64,000 nt of DNA, taken from positions 345,758,638 through 345,822,637 of the forward strand of contig NC_058521.1 of NCBI RefSeq assembly GCF_904849725.1, in the 5' to 3' direction. Position numbers and translations under genes: made by a program. How positions within the stretch are numbered: position 1 is the stretch's first letter; each line of letters begins with the position of its first letter. The notes under the pieces were generated by a model. That model was not told the origin of the DNA. It searched no databases and saw nothing but the letters and a program-made list of their open reading frames with translations. The stretch comes from Hordeum vulgare subsp. vulgare (Eukaryota; Streptophyta; Magnoliopsida; Poales; Poaceae). Positions 1-12,272 of this stretch are shown here, piece by piece.

Positions 1-1508
1 CTTCTAATTGGGTTTGAACCGTAGAAGCATGTTTGCCCACACCTCTTGTATCAATGGTGATTCTAAATAACAAGTCACTTAAGCAAGCAATCGTATCAAA
101 GTTTTATTTCAACTGTTTCATGACATAGGAGTTGAAATGATCTTGCTTTATAATATAATTATCAAACTCATATAAGCATTGACTAGGATGTTTATTGTAA
201 GGGATGTCACCTTCATCAAACTTCCGAAGAGAATATACCTCCACCACATGTGGTGCTATTTTGAGACCATTTATTTCATCTATAGGTGGTAAATTCTTAA
301 CATCTTCAGCTTTAATGCCTTTTTTCCTTCATACATTTCTTTGCCTCTTGCATAGTTTCAGGACTAAGGAATAAGATACCCCTCTTCTTTGGAGTAGGTT
401 TAGGCAGCAGTTCAGGAAGTGTCCATTCATCATAATTCTTCAATATATTAGTCAATAACTCCTCAGCATGTTCGACAGTCCGTTGCCTAAGAACACAACC
501 AGCACAACTATCTAGGTGGTCCCTAGAAGCATCGGTTAGTCCATTATAAAATATATCAAGTATTTCATTTTCTTAAGAGGATGATCACGCAAAGTATTAA
601 GTAATTGGAGAAGCCTCCCCAAGCTTGTCGGAGACTCTCTTCTTCAATTTGCACGAATTTAAATATTTCCTGTTGGGCAGCTTGTTTCTTATGAGCAGAA
701 AAACATTTTTCAAAGGAGTAGTAAATCATATCCCGGGGACTACGCACACAACCAGGAGCAGGAGTATTATACCAAATCTTAGCATCACCTTTAATGACAA
801 CGGAAATAATTTGAGAGTATAGTAGTAGCGAAATTTATGATCATTAGTAAATAGTGTGGCTATATCATTTAGCTTAGTCAGATGTGCCAGAATAGTTACA
901 TTTTCATAGCCATGAAAAGGATCAGATTCAACCAAAGTAATTATCTCTCGGTCGACAGAGAATTCATAATCCTTGTTAGTAACAAAGATAGGTCAAGTAG
1001 GAAACTTATGATCATATTTCATTCTAGCATTCAAGGATTTTTCTTTCAACTTGCATAGTAGTTTCTTAAGATATTCTATATTCTCACAAGCAAGATAGTC
1101 TCTAGCAATTTTTTCATCCATCACATAACCTTCAGGTATTTCAGGCATTTCAGTTCTAGGATAGTTATGTCTAAAAGGTATTTGAATATTTTCAGTAGGA
1201 AAGACTTCATTAGTTTTAGCATGCTCAATTTCTTTAGCTCTAGCAAGTTGTTCATCAAGAAATTCACCTAGTGGCACAGTATCATCAAGCAAGGTACTAG
1301 CATCATCATATGCATCATTCATATCTGATCTAGCATCATTAATAACTTGCAACGTATCAGGATTAATAGCATGTGGTGGTGGTGTTGCAAGTCTATTCAA
1401 AACCGAGACTGAATCAAGTGCACAACTAGGTTGCAGTTCCTTACCTCCCCTCGTCTTAGAGGGAACAATCCTGGTTCTTGTATCTATCATATTATTCATG
1501 GTGATCAA
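1..1508 (-). pseudogene. Gypsy gag pseudogene (partial)
   Basis: The longest open piece is 993-1508 (171 codons, minus strand). It holds an acidic N-terminal gag region with motifs such as IQIPFRHNYPRTEMPEIPEG. It ends at a stop near 993; the frame then resumes in pieces at about 935-726 and 747-565, the last containing AAQQEIFKFVQ and SLRQAWGGF, the conserved core of the Retrotrans_gag family. Successive pieces lie in different frames, so at least one stop and one or two frameshifts break the gene. Gag would form the particle that packages the element RNA. Pol is off the left edge. Assignment to Gypsy gag is secure; the exact family is not. Confidence 0.8.
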
Positions 1509-1543
1509 TAAATAGATATCCTGAGCGACTCAACAAACATTCT

Positions 1544-2956
1544 TGATAACCCACAAGTATATGGGATCATGATAGCTTTCGAGGGTAGAGTATTCAACCA
1601 AATTTATAGATTCGACACAAGGGGAGCCAAAGAATATTTGCAGGTATTAGATGCTGAGTTGTCAATTCAACCACAGTTGGAGATTTAGTATGTGCAGCAC
1701 AGTGATGAGTAGTACAGTAATATGATAGTTTTGATAGCAGTGGTAAGAATAGCATCAGTAACGGTAACAGTAGCAGCAGTAACGGTAACAATGATAGCAG
1801 TTTTGTGGAAGTTGTAACAACAGTAGCAATAGTAGTATCTTAGCAAGCACAATATGTGGAGAACTCGTAGGCACTGGATCGGTGATATTGCTGGATAATA
1901 TTCATCATATAATAGTCATAACATAGGGCGACACAGAACTCGCTCTCGTTCATCGATATAATATAGGCATGTATTCCGTAAATAGTCATATGTGGTTATG
2001 GAAAATAACTTGCATGATTTGTTTTCTCCTACCCTCCCATGGCAGCGGCGTCCATAAGGGAACTACGGGATATTAAGGCCTCCTTTTAATAGAGAACCGG
2101 AACAAAGCATTAACACATAGTGAATACATGAACTCCTCATACTATGGTAATCACCAAAAAAATCCCTATTATTGTCACTTTGGGGTATCCGGATCCTAAC
2201 ACGTAGTAGGTGCATATAACTTTCAAGATCGGATCAGGAACATAGGTATAATGGTGAAAACACAAACGGTTCAGATGTGAAATCATGGCACTCGGGCCCT
2301 AGTGACAAGCATTAAGCATAGCAAAGTCATAGCAACATCAATCTCCGAACATAGTGGATACTAGTGATCAAGACCTAAAAAAACTAACTCGATTACATGA
2401 TGAATCTCATCCAGCTCTTCACCGACCAGCAAGCTTACAAAGGAATTACTCACTCTCGTGGAGAGCATCACAGAATTGGCAATGAAATAGGGTCGGTGAT
2501 GACAAATACCAAAGATTACCCTCTCCACAGCACCAAACGGACTCAAGATTAGGCCTCCCGATGAAAAACAGGAGGTGGCAACAAATCCATATCGTGAAAC
2601 ACAATGAAACTTCCTCTCCTATTTTTTCTACGAAAATAGGATTTTATAGTGCTGGAATTAGGGTCAGCGGAGGCCCGTGGGACCCACTAGATAGCACGCC
2701 GCGCTAGGGGGAGGGGGGCTAGCGCGCACTGGTGCCTAGTGGGCGCTTGGGGCCTCCCCCTCCTTGGTCTTTGTTCGAGTAATTTTCTTTTATTCCATAA
2801 AAATCTCCAAAAGGTTTTGTTCCATTCCGAGAAAATTTATTTCGGCACAAAAACAACACCGAGGTAGTTCTGTTAAAAACATCGTCACTCCGTGTTAGCT
2901 TCATTCAAATAATGAGCAAAAGCATTAGGAAAAGTAGATATGATGGAGATGTATCA
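1544..2956 (-). repeat. 5' LTR of Gypsy element A
   Basis: On the minus strand this 1413 bp segment starts TGATACATCTCC (2956) and ends GGGTTATCA (1544), so it has the canonical TG...CA ends. The part nearest gag contains runs of tandem 'actgctat/gttaccgtt' triplet-like repeats (about 1730-1850). It carries the LTR promoter, with a TATA motif at 2641-2648. Short ORFs inside it (for example 1594-1791 and 2361-2546) are not credible genes. Confidence 0.85.
2641..2648 (-). promoter_or_regulatory. TATA box of Gypsy A LTR
   Basis: TATAAAAT on the minus strand lies about 310 bp inside the 5' LTR, the usual place for an LTR promoter, with GC-rich DNA upstream (2680-2760). Assigned by motif and position only. 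Confidence 0.5.
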
Positions 2957-3818
2957 AGGTCGGAAGCGTTCGGAGTGTGAGGATTATTTCAACCATGTCC
3001 CATTCGTCTACTTCACTGATTCATTCTTCATCCTAGCAGGATTTCACGCAAGATGACCATTACCTTGGATACCACTACTGTCATTGCTATGCTAGTTGTC
3101 TTGCTTCTATCGCAATTTCTCGCAACATACCAATTGTTTGCAAAGCCTCCTAAAATACCATGATAAGCCTCTAACCCTCCACATCCTAGGAAACCATTAT
3201 TTGGCTAAGTTACCGCTTGGTTAGCCCTTCTGATAGCATTGCTAGTTGTAGGTGCGGGTTGTTCCATGTGATAACATGGATATCTTTGGGATATCACAAT
3301 ATTCTTGCTATTTAATTTAATGCATCTATACAATTGGTAAAGGATGGAATGCTTGGCCTTTTGCGTGGTATTTTTTTCCACCCGTGCCACCCTAGTTCCC
3401 TTTACCGGTGTCATGTTCCATAGTGAGCGCTGCTAACGTGCTCGACGTTTTTACGGGAAACCCCTTGATTATTTGTTTTGGGATAAAACTCTTCCAGAAA
3501 GACCCAACATTGGTACTACAATTTCCTAATAACTAATAAAACTTGCATAGGACATGATCACCTCGTGGATACTTAATCAACAAACCGAGCCAGTGCTCCT
3601 CATGACTGTTGGTCCAAACTAGGCGATGCCCGAAGCCCCCTGGTCAACCAGGTTATCATCCAAATGGACGTCTAGCCCATCTGGTAGTGCCTTGAGAATG
3701 AATGTCGTGCGATCTTGCTGGATTTGTTTTAACTTTAATAAATGTCTTGTGCATCGGGGATCAGAGGATACTTTGGGATATCTCAACGTTGAGGTTTTTC
3801 ACCGTAGTTTGTGGTTAG
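2957..3818 (+). repeat. Repeat X, left fragment (host of the Y insertion)
   Basis: This stretch matches about 10780-11735 of the complete X copy at 8251-12563. Shared landmarks include the 'caagatgaccat' segment, the 'ccaacattggtact' segment and 'gttgaggtttt'. It is cut on the left by Gypsy A and on the right by the Y insertion at 3819. The same copy resumes at 12957. X looks like a very long LTR of a Gypsy-type element. No coding capacity is seen. Confidence 0.75.
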
Positions 3819-4617
3819 TGTACCATCGAAAGTATATCTAGAGGGGGGTGATTAGACTACTTGACAAGATAATTTTTTTGCCTTTTCCCAATTTTAGTCG
3901 AGAGGCAGCTTTGGCAGTTATAGCAAGTCAAGTGCACCCTACACATGCATTTCTAAGAGTATAGCAGCGGAATGTAAAACATGCAAGTGTAAAGTAAAGG
4001 AGTAAGGAAGGGAGATCAAACACATCAGGTTGACATGGTGATTTTTGGCATGGTTCCGATAGCTGGAGCTATCGTGCGTCCATGTTAGTGGAGACTTCAA
4101 CCCACGAAGGGTAGTGGTTGTGAGAGTCTACGGAGGGCTCCACCCACAAGGGGTCCACGAAGAAGCGACCTTGTCTATTCCACCACGCCTTCCGCCCACG
4201 AAGGGCTATCCTTACTCACGATAGATCTTCAGGAAGTAGGCGATCTCCTTGCCCTTACAAACATCTTGGTTCAACTTCACAACACGAAGTAGCAGGCTCC
4301 CAAGCGACACCTAACCAATCTAGGAGGCACCACCCTCCAAAACGTAATAGATATGGTAGATCAATGAACTCCTTGCTCTTGTGCTTCTAATGATAGTCTC
4401 CTCAACACAAAATCACTCTCTCACAGAATATGCTTGGGTAGGATAGATTGATTTGGTGGAAAGCTATTTGGGGAGGCTAGAGATCAAGTTTCAAATGGTT
4501 GGATTGGAATATCTTGTTCTCAACACATGAGTAAGTGGTTCTCTCTTAGAAAATGGATCTCGCTATGAAGTGTGTGTTCTGAGTGCTTCTCCCACGAGTG
4601 AGAGGTGGCTAAAGGGG

Positions 4618-4627
4618 TATATATAGG
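4618..4627. promoter_or_regulatory. TATA-like motif in LTR Y
   Basis: TATATATAGG lies in the middle of Y, where an LTR promoter is expected. The motif is nearly symmetrical, so it does not settle the orientation of Y. Confidence 0.35.
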
Positions 4628-4929
4628 CAGCACACAAAATCCAACAGTTGCACCTAAAGTGGCAAACTCAGCGACACCAAAGTCATAATCTCGGTTGTAC
4701 CAATTCAAACACAAGCCGTAACTATTTAATCTCGGTGGGACCGATATACACAACTCGGTGGCACCGAAAAGGTGGCTAACGGTCAGATGGCCAAATTCGG
4801 TGGCACCGATACTCAATCTCGGAAATTCCGGTTTTGTTTACCGAGGCAACAAAATGTTGGTCACATTGAACTTAGTAGCACCGATATGGATTCGGTTGCA
4901 CCGATTTGGTGGGAATCGCTAGGGTTTCT

Positions 4930-5100
4930 TGTGATAGCCTGGCTTATTAGGGATGATAGACTACTCATATCAATAAGGAATTCCTTATTTTTCGGGAGCC
5001 CATTCAAATAGAAATCAGAAAAGACTTGTATTGATATGTGGGGCCAGTCTAGATCCCACCACGAGTAACGACCGCCGGCGGGTGTGTCTGGGGCATTACA
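4930..5100 (+). repeat. Short 5' terminal segment (LTR end) of element B
   Basis: It starts TGTGATAGCC and ends GGGGCATTACA, immediately before a primer-binding site, so position 5100 is an LTR 3' end. At 171 bp it is far shorter than the 3' LTR and does not align with it beyond the first ~12 and last ~10 bases. Either the 5' LTR has a large deletion or the element is a recombinant of two families. Confidence 0.55.
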
Positions 5101-5103
5101 AGT

Positions 5104-5115
5104 TGGTATTAGAGC
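5104..5115 (+). other. Primer-binding site of element B
   Basis: TGGTATTAGAGC differs by one base from TGGTATCAGAGC, complementary to the 3' end of initiator tRNA-Met, the usual primer of plant Gypsy and Copia elements. It lies 3 bp past the LTR end, which fixes element B on the plus strand. Confidence 0.8.
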
Positions 5116-8100
5116 AGTATCGACCTAGGAGCCCCCTTGATTGATCGAAATTGGCCGAGTCGAATCTAGTGCAAAACTACTTTGAGTCTAGTTATATATC
5201 GGAGAGTAGGATTATTTTTTCTCCTCTTCTATGCTCTGGTGAGGAATCTTGACGTAATAATTTTACTTCTACTCCTCTTCTAACTCAAATTTTTTTGAGG
5301 ATCATGCGGATATTTTTGGAATCTATATGATGTCGATGTGACGGAGTTTTGTCTTGGTGCCTCGTGTCTGACTTGATTTCTTCCGGGGAGTTGAGCTCCA
5401 GGGGATTCTTGAGCACATCATTATCATTCAAATTTCATAGTATCTCAGGATGGAGGATGTTCGAAATTGCTTCAATACTAGTAGTGGTGAGAGGAGTCTG
5501 GCTTCCCCAGTACTGGTGCAAATAGATCCGGATGTATCGCCACACTTAGTATCGTTGTGATTACGAGGGTCTTAGATAGATGAGTTTCCGAGATTCTCGT
5601 TACGTGTTGACGGATGTGATACACTGGACGGGTTAGATGCTAGGAGTTGAGTGATATATTACTCCTTGTATACGTGGACCTGATTGCATGACCAGAAATT
5701 TCGGAAGTTCTTAGGTGGAAATTCAAGTAGTTATTTATAGGAAAATCTTCGAACAAATGCATGATGTTAGGTTGGGGTTCGACATCTAGTGGATTTGTTT
5801 GTTCACGGTCGTTTTACTGTCATTCTCGTTGTGTCTTAAAGAGTACTTTTAGCTTGCTACGACTCAGGGACGCTTCGTATGTTGTGTGCACTGCCTTGTA
5901 CATGATGGCTACTGTAGGATAGAGCCCGTTCGAGCCTCATCCACGAAAATATCGAGCGGAATCTCTCTCATGAATTTGTTCTGGCTAATTTGCAAGCCTC
6001 ATCCTATGTTTTGTTGCAGTATGGTAATTCGAGTTGCTTCGATGTCAAGTTTTGATTCCAAATCTTTCCTAAGCAATGTTCTCATATCCATATGAGAGTG
6101 CAAAATGGTTTGCTCAATCAAGTCATCATATCAGTTCTTTTTCATCAGGAGTGCTTCTCTTCAAGTCAATTCTATCCTTTTCAAGTTTTGCAAGATCAAC
6201 CTCTCATTTCTTTTCGGAGTTCATCTCATCTGTTCCAAGTTGTCTTTTTTCCCCGCCCTCCCGCCCTTTCTTCAGCGATTCATTATCATCCAAGTGACTT
6301 TCTTTTCATTTTGCTTCCGCTATCTTTTCCTTCTTATTCTATCCGGTGATTCATTGTGAAGATTCTCAGGAGTTCAAAGTTCATCATTTCTTCATTTGTG
6401 TTCTCTTTTCCGGTGAATTCAGTTCAGCTACCCGTGTTCATCACATCCTTTTCATTCTTAAATTCTTTCCCATGTTGAAAATTCTTATCAAGTCTTTCTT
6501 GTTTTTCATCTCTCCTTATTCTTTTCCGGAATGTTGAAATTATCTCAGAATTTTCTTGTTTTCAATCCTTTCAATTATTTTGAGGCTCGCAGCCTCATCT
6601 AGTTTTCATTTGTACCGATGCAATATCTCTCTTTCTCAGCAATCTTTTCAATGGTGTTTCTTTTCAGTGGGCCCATAACCCACAGGTTTTCCCAGCATCT
6701 TATCTGGCTCTTCTAATCTTTCCCGGAGATCTCTAATTCTTTTTAAATATGATGTAAGAATGAATTTCATCAGTCATATCCCTTCTCCAAGATCGTTTCA
6801 AATTAATTTTCATTATTGGCTCAACTTTTCATATTCTTATTCTGGAGTGTCTCAGTTATTCTTGGTGGTGTTCCTCTCTTCTTTCTCAATCTGAAGACCG
6901 AAGGAGCGTATATCTGAAATCTTGTCCATTCTTTTGAAGATTGTCTTCTAGCTTCGTGCTATCTTCTCAATTTTTCCTAATCATGAGTAATCACTTTCTT
7001 GCTATCCGGTGCATTTCTTAGTTGTTTTCATTTTTGATCCTCCAAAGGCCATCATTTCAGAAGATTTCTTTGTTCTTAGATTTTAGCTTTCACCCTCAAA
7101 TTCTTGTCAATTGTTGTCTCTTCATTCGTCTCTCAGTTATTCTGGTACCTTGTTAAAGTTTTCTGTTAGGCGGCTCAAGATCTTTTCATTCTCATGTATC
7201 TCCATTCATTCTGTTATCCCCATTCATTTCAATTATTACCGGTGTCTCCTTCAAGACTTCATCAAGTTTGTGCTCATATCTCTCTCTATCCCCAATATTT
7301 TCAGAAGAATAAGTGGTATGCTAAATCCGTTACTTGTCATCAATTTTACTTGATGAAGGATAAGCATAACATAATTCTTGCTCTTGTTTCATAGTGATTT
7401 CAATTCTACTTCAGAAGTCGATCATGATGTCAATTCTTTTCCCAACTACTCCATCTTTTCTTTTCCTTATTCTTTGAGGTGGTTTTATATGTTCTTGTTA
7501 GTGGAGGAGTCTCGAAGAGAAGTTGTTTCAAGAATTAAATATGTAAACACACCAATTCTTTGATCATGAGATATTGCAACCCATGATTTCTTCATTGAGC
7601 TATCTTGGTTTAGACTTCACCTAAAGCCTTGTCTAAGGATTGTTGCTATTATGGTGTTGCTATTAATCCAAGTTTTCAGTGTTTCCTCTTGGTGTAAGAA
7701 GCTTGTCTATCTTGTTCCTCCCAATCAATCCTTGTTCCTGTTAGTGGCTAGTTGTCACCTCATTATTTTGAAATGGTTTCCACAAGCCCACAACAAGTTT
7801 GTTCTTTCGTTCTTGATTTCCAACAACTCCGTTCAATTCTTGTTGTCCGGAGGCTCTTCAATTTATTTGTGATAGTAGTTGTCATTTTCTTCTTCATTCT
7901 TTCTTCTCAATGATCTAGTTTCTTTTCTCTTGTTTCGGATTTGTGGTGATATTGCTCTCTCCAATCTACAATCTTGTTCTATCAAGATCATGTTCTTTCC
8001 TTGTTCTTAAATATAGTTAGTTTCTTGTGAACATTCTCAAGATCTTCCATCTTATTGAATTTTGTCCCCTTTTCCTATCGAAGTGTTGCCGAAATTTTGT

Positions 8101-8250
8101 GTGAATTCTATCTTGTTTCCCATATCATTCTTCATATCTTTGCAACCTTGAAGGATCGTTGGTTTCATTGTTTGTCAAAGAAGCAATTAAGTTTTACCTC
8201 TTTCTCTTTCTCTTCCTCTTCCCCTTGCATACTTGGATCTCGGGTCGAGT
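5116..8250 (+). other. Internal region of element B, non-coding and pyrimidine-rich
   Basis: About 3.1 kb between primer site and 3' LTR. From about 6100 to 8230 the plus strand is dominated by T and C ('ttcttttcatt', 'tctttctcaatct' phrases). This yields many overlapping 60-85 codon ORFs in several frames that are composition artefacts. No gag, protease, RT or integrase motif is seen on either strand. Just before 8251 the phrase 'atctcgggtcgag' resembles the end of Tekay/Del-type Gypsy pol regions, but no clear polypurine tract follows. Confidence 0.6.
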
Positions 8251-8637
8251 TGTGAAAGCCCGAGACCGATGCTACAGAAGATTCCCCTTTTAGTCCATTG
8301 CCGTCGTGTGATTAGTTTGTTTGTTGCATTCATCATCGCATCATGCGCATCATCTGCATTGCATCGGCATTCCGTTGCCGCCAGTTTTCAAAATTGCATC
8401 CGTTATTAGTTACCGGTTCTCTCCGTTTTGTCGTTGACCGTTGGAGACCAACCACAGACGCACGCACCCACGACATTGTTAAACTCTGTCGCCGGGTTGC
8501 AACCTCCCTCTCATCCTCACCTAGCCCATCTACACAGCCCAACACGACCCACCTAGCCTACCCCTCCATTCCAGACCGTCCGATCGAGATCCGACGACCC
8601 GAAAACGATGCAAAACCCCCTCCTATTAGTTACCTCC

Positions 8638-8646
8638 TATAAATAG
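8638..8646 (+). promoter_or_regulatory. TATA box of the X-type LTR
   Basis: TATAAATAG is about 390 bp inside the LTR, followed by 'aacctagctagatc' and a GC-rich transcribed-leader-like stretch. Sequence and position fit an LTR promoter core. Confidence 0.6.
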
Positions 8647-9495
8647 AAGATGAAACCTAGCTAGATCAGCCCAACCCTAGCCCCATGGAGACAAACTCCC
8701 TCAATCCCCTCGCAGCGCCGCCACCCAACCAACAGTTCTCCTCGGATCGTGAGCGCCATAGTCCACCCACCAAATCCCATGACCCAATCCACAGCCACCC
8801 CCATCCCCTTCCCTGGACAGCTGGATGTAATATCCAATTGCCGGGAGAGCTCCCATGCAGCCTCCCAGATCCAACACTCCAGTTTGAGAGGAGCTCGATC
8901 CCGAGCTCCTCCTCGAAGCCTGCAGCCGCCACTATCGACCACCCGGTCGATCCCATGCCCAGGCCAGCCCCGTGCACCCATGCTCCCTTCCCCTCGCTAG
9001 TTCTCTCCCTCTCTCCCCTGTCTGTCAACTCTCTCCCTCTTCTGCTTTTCTTCAGGAACAACCATGGAGAGGAGATGCAGCTGGTCGCCCGATCTTCGCG
9101 TCTGCGCCGCCCCAAGCCACCTCGTCGCCGGGAATGGAGCTCCCAGTCCTGGATCCGACCGGTTCCCGCGTCTCCAGCCGGTTCTGGACACCGGATCCTC
9201 ATCCCTGACCACCTAGTACTGTTGCGAGCACATACATGGCTGAACCAGTTTCAACGGGTTCAGACTTAGCCCCATTACAATTTCAGTTTTGTCTAGTTTC
9301 AGATTCAGCGTGTGCTGATGTTCATCCAGCGAAGGCATCCCTTTTTACCACGAATCCATCGTAGCCCAGCTGATCACGACGTTGAACCTCTAGCCAGTAG
9401 ACCAATGATCAAATCCCACCGGCTCCAATATACTTTTTCTCAACAATTTTGCATTGTCTTTTATCAGCCCTGCTTGTTGTGTATAATAACCGAAT

Positions 9496-9582
9496 GCACA
9501 TAGCACAAGGACACATCGAGCCTTGCTGGTTAACCCAGCGCATTGGCATTGTGGAGATCTGGGGTTCAAATCCGAGTTGTGC
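9496..9582 (+). other. Degenerate tRNA-like sequence within the X LTR
   Basis: The 87 nt stretch has an A-box-like TAGCACAAGG (9501-9510), a B box GGTTCAAATCC (9563-9573) that differs at one base from GGTTCGAATCC, GCACA...TGTGC ends that can pair as an acceptor stem, and a T-arm with four of five possible pairs. Oligo-T follows at 9592. No proper anticodon arm is evident, so this is not a functional tRNA. It could be a tRNA-derived insertion or an internal Pol III-type promoter carried by the LTR. Confidence 0.4.
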
Positions 9583-9595
9583 CCCATATTGTTTT

Positions 9596-10511
9596 CCCCT
9601 TGTCGTTTTTTTGTATACGCTATGAATTTTGCGAATTTCAGAAAAACCATTAATTTTAAAACGCTCATACCTTTTTAACCGTGCCTTATATGCAAACATT
9701 GTAGATATGTAACTTGGCTAAAATTTCATGTAGATTAATATTTTTCAAGTTTCATGCATACTTAAAACTGTTTTGCATGTTGTTTGCATTGGTTTGCGTA
9801 TTGACGTGTTAGGATCGGTTTAATTCGTCGCTAGTGATCCGTAGCTCCGTTGGTGATGTTCCATATGTAAAAGGATTAGAACGACACGTAGAATCACGGG
9901 AATCGTTTTCTTTTGCCGTTTAACAAACATAAAATGTGTATAGGTGAAATCTGGACAGATTTAGAAAGTAACACATGGGGTCAGTTTGGAGATGCTATAT
10001 GTCGTTTCTTGCCTCATTTAAAATGCCTGGATAGGTATATTAATTTGTGCTCACCCCTTGCCGTTTTTTTGTATACGCTAGGAATTTTGCGAATTTCAGA
10101 AAAACCATTAATTTTAAAATGCTTATACCTTTTTAATCGTGCCTGATATGCAAACATCGTAGATATGTAACTTGGCTAAAATTTCGTGTAGATTAATATT
10201 TTTTAAGTTTCATGCATATTTAAAACTATTTTGCATGTTGTTTGCATTCGTTTGCATGTTGACGTGTTAGGATCGGTTTAATTCATCGCTAGTGATCCGT
10301 AGCTCCGTTGGAGATGTTCCATATGTAAAAGGATTAGAACGACACGTAGAATCACGGGAACCATTTTCTGTTGCCGTTTAACAAACATAAAATGTGTATA
10401 GGTGAAATCTGGACATATTTAGAAAGTAACACATGGGGTCAGTTTGGAGATGCTATATGTCGTTTTCGGCCTCATTTAGAATGCCTAGATAGGTAGATTA
10501 ATTTGTGCTCA
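9596..10511 (+). repeat. 458 bp tandem duplication in the X LTR
   Basis: Two direct copies, 9596-10053 and 10054-10511, each begin CCCCTTG. The same word recurs at the exit junction (10512). The copies differ by roughly 5% in the stretches I aligned. The inverted X copy (25850-26480) appears to have only one unit, so the duplication is not universal in the family. Confidence 0.8.
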
Positions 10512-12230
10512 CCCCTTGCCATGTTTAACAACATTTAATAATATCGTGTACCTAATCGAGAATGAACTAAATATTTAAACATGGGGTTCCGTCAATATGC
10601 AACTCGTTGCATATTGAACTTCACTTAATGCGTAGTGTTTGCGTGATGTGAATTGCCATGCCATGCCATGCATATTTGAAACTGATCATGCATCATATGT
10701 GAAGTGCATCTTGTCATGCATGTGCCGTGGTGAATATCATGTGTTGATTCTTATTTCCGGTTTGCTTCGTCTCGATAGAGTTCCGCAAGCGTGTCAGAAT
10801 GTGAGGATCCATCCGACTACGTCGGTTCGTCTGCTTCACGGAGTCATTCTTCTTCCAAGCAGGATCCCAGGCAAGATGACCATTTCCCCAGATATCATTA
10901 CTATCGTTGCCATGCTAGTTGTTCGTTTCTGTCGCTATGTCTCGTTGCCTACCACATGTTAAATGTCAGCCTCTCAACATTGCCATGAAAACGTTTAACC
11001 AGTTCACAACCTAGCAAACCACTATTTGGCTATGTTACCGCTTGCTTAACCATGTGTTAGCGTTGCTAGTTGTAGGTGCAGTTGCTTCCATGTGATAACA
11101 TGGGTTCCTTGTTATATCACCCGATTAAACACTATTAAATATAATGCACCTATATACTTGGTAAAAGGTGGAAGGCTCGGCCTTTCTAGCCTGGTGTTTT
11201 GTTCCACCTTTGTCGCCTTAGTTTCGGCTACCGGTGTTATGTTCCATAAACGAGCGCTCCTAACATGCTTGGGGTTGTTATCATGACCCCCTAGATTCTC
11301 GTTTTGGGATAAAGCTCATCTCGCAAGGCCCAACATTGGTACTATATTTGCCCAACATAATAATTCCGTTAATACTGAAAACATAGGGCGTCATGAACCC
11401 GAGGAGTAATTCTACATAATACAGGGGGGCCAGTGCTGAATGTGTTGGTCCCAAATGGTCTGCCTGCAGGGCCACCGCGAGGAGACTCGAGGTTTGGTTC
11501 TCGTACCTAGTTCCATCCGGTCGTGTCCTGAGAACGAGATACATGGCTCCTATCGGGTTCGTCGACACGCCGGGTGGCCTTGCTGGACTTGTTTTACCTT
11601 TCGCGAGCGTCTTGTGCGAGGAATTCCGAGGATGCTTTGGGTTATCTCGAGGTTGAGGTTTTCCAATAGGAACCCGAGGAGATCACGAGTTTCCCTGATC
11701 GAGGTCATTCCGTTGCAGCATGTGGTAGTTTGTGATGGAAAAGTTGGAGCACCCCTGTAGGGTTAAATCTTTCGGAAAGCCGTGCCCGTGGTTATGTGGC
11801 AACGTGGAAACTTTGTTTAACATCCGGTTCTTGATAACTTGAAGTTAACTTAACTAAAACTTGCCAACTGAGTGCATAACTGTGACTGTCTCTTTTGTGA
11901 GCTCCTTCTCCGATCGAGGACACGATGGGGTTATGTCTGACGTAAGTAGGTGTTCAGGATCATTCATTTGATCATAAGTAGTTCATGTCCGCTGCGTGTA
12001 GATGTTCCCCCTCTTTATTCTTGTACTCGTAAGTTAGACACTAAATAAATTCTTAGTCGCTTGCTGCAGCCTCACCACTTAACCATACCTCACCCAATAG
12101 GCTTTGCTAGTCTTGATACCTTTGGAAATGAGATTGTTGAGTCTGTGTAGCTCACAGATTACTACAACACCAGTTGCAGCTACAGGTAAAGGCTTATTTG
12201 ACGTGAGCGCGTTGATTGTTCATTTGGTGT

Positions 12231-12272
12231 TTCTTCTTCTTCTTCTTCTTCTTCTTCTTCTTCTTCTTCTTC
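12231..12272 (+). repeat. (TTC)n microsatellite
   Basis: Fourteen uninterrupted TTC units near the 3' end of the X LTR. The other X tail (about 13458) has only a few units at the same place, so the tract expanded within this copy. Confidence 0.9.

Larger units (their letters stand above)
1..2956 (-). mobile_element. Gypsy LTR retrotransposon A, 5' part (runs off the left edge)
   Basis: The element reads on the minus strand. Its 5' LTR lies at 1544-2956 and a degraded gag follows toward position 1; pol and the 3' LTR would lie outside the window. The LTR opening (TGATACATCTCC) and the gag sequence belong to the abundant Triticeae Gypsy group that includes Sabrina-like elements. The family name is from memory and uncertain. 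The right end abuts repeat X at 2957; the candidate target duplication is AGGTC (2957-2961), but its partner is outside the window. Only about 36 bp separate the LTR from the gag ATG and I see no TGGCGCC-type primer site, so the leader is probably deleted. Confidence 0.85.

Noticed and set aside
6070..7872. Series of 60-85 codon plus-strand ORFs rich in Phe, Leu and Ser
   Set aside because: Produced by the pyrimidine-rich internal region of element B; no signal-peptide or transmembrane gene is credible across multiple overlapping frames.
8666..9269. ORFs of 178 and 194 codons facing each other in the X LTR
   Set aside because: Mutually overlapping in opposite directions within the GC-rich promoter half of an LTR; no motif.
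9496..9582. A functional tRNA gene
   Set aside because: A box, B box and end pairing are suggestive, but no proper anticodon stem can be drawn and it lies in an LTR; kept only as a tRNA-like sequence.
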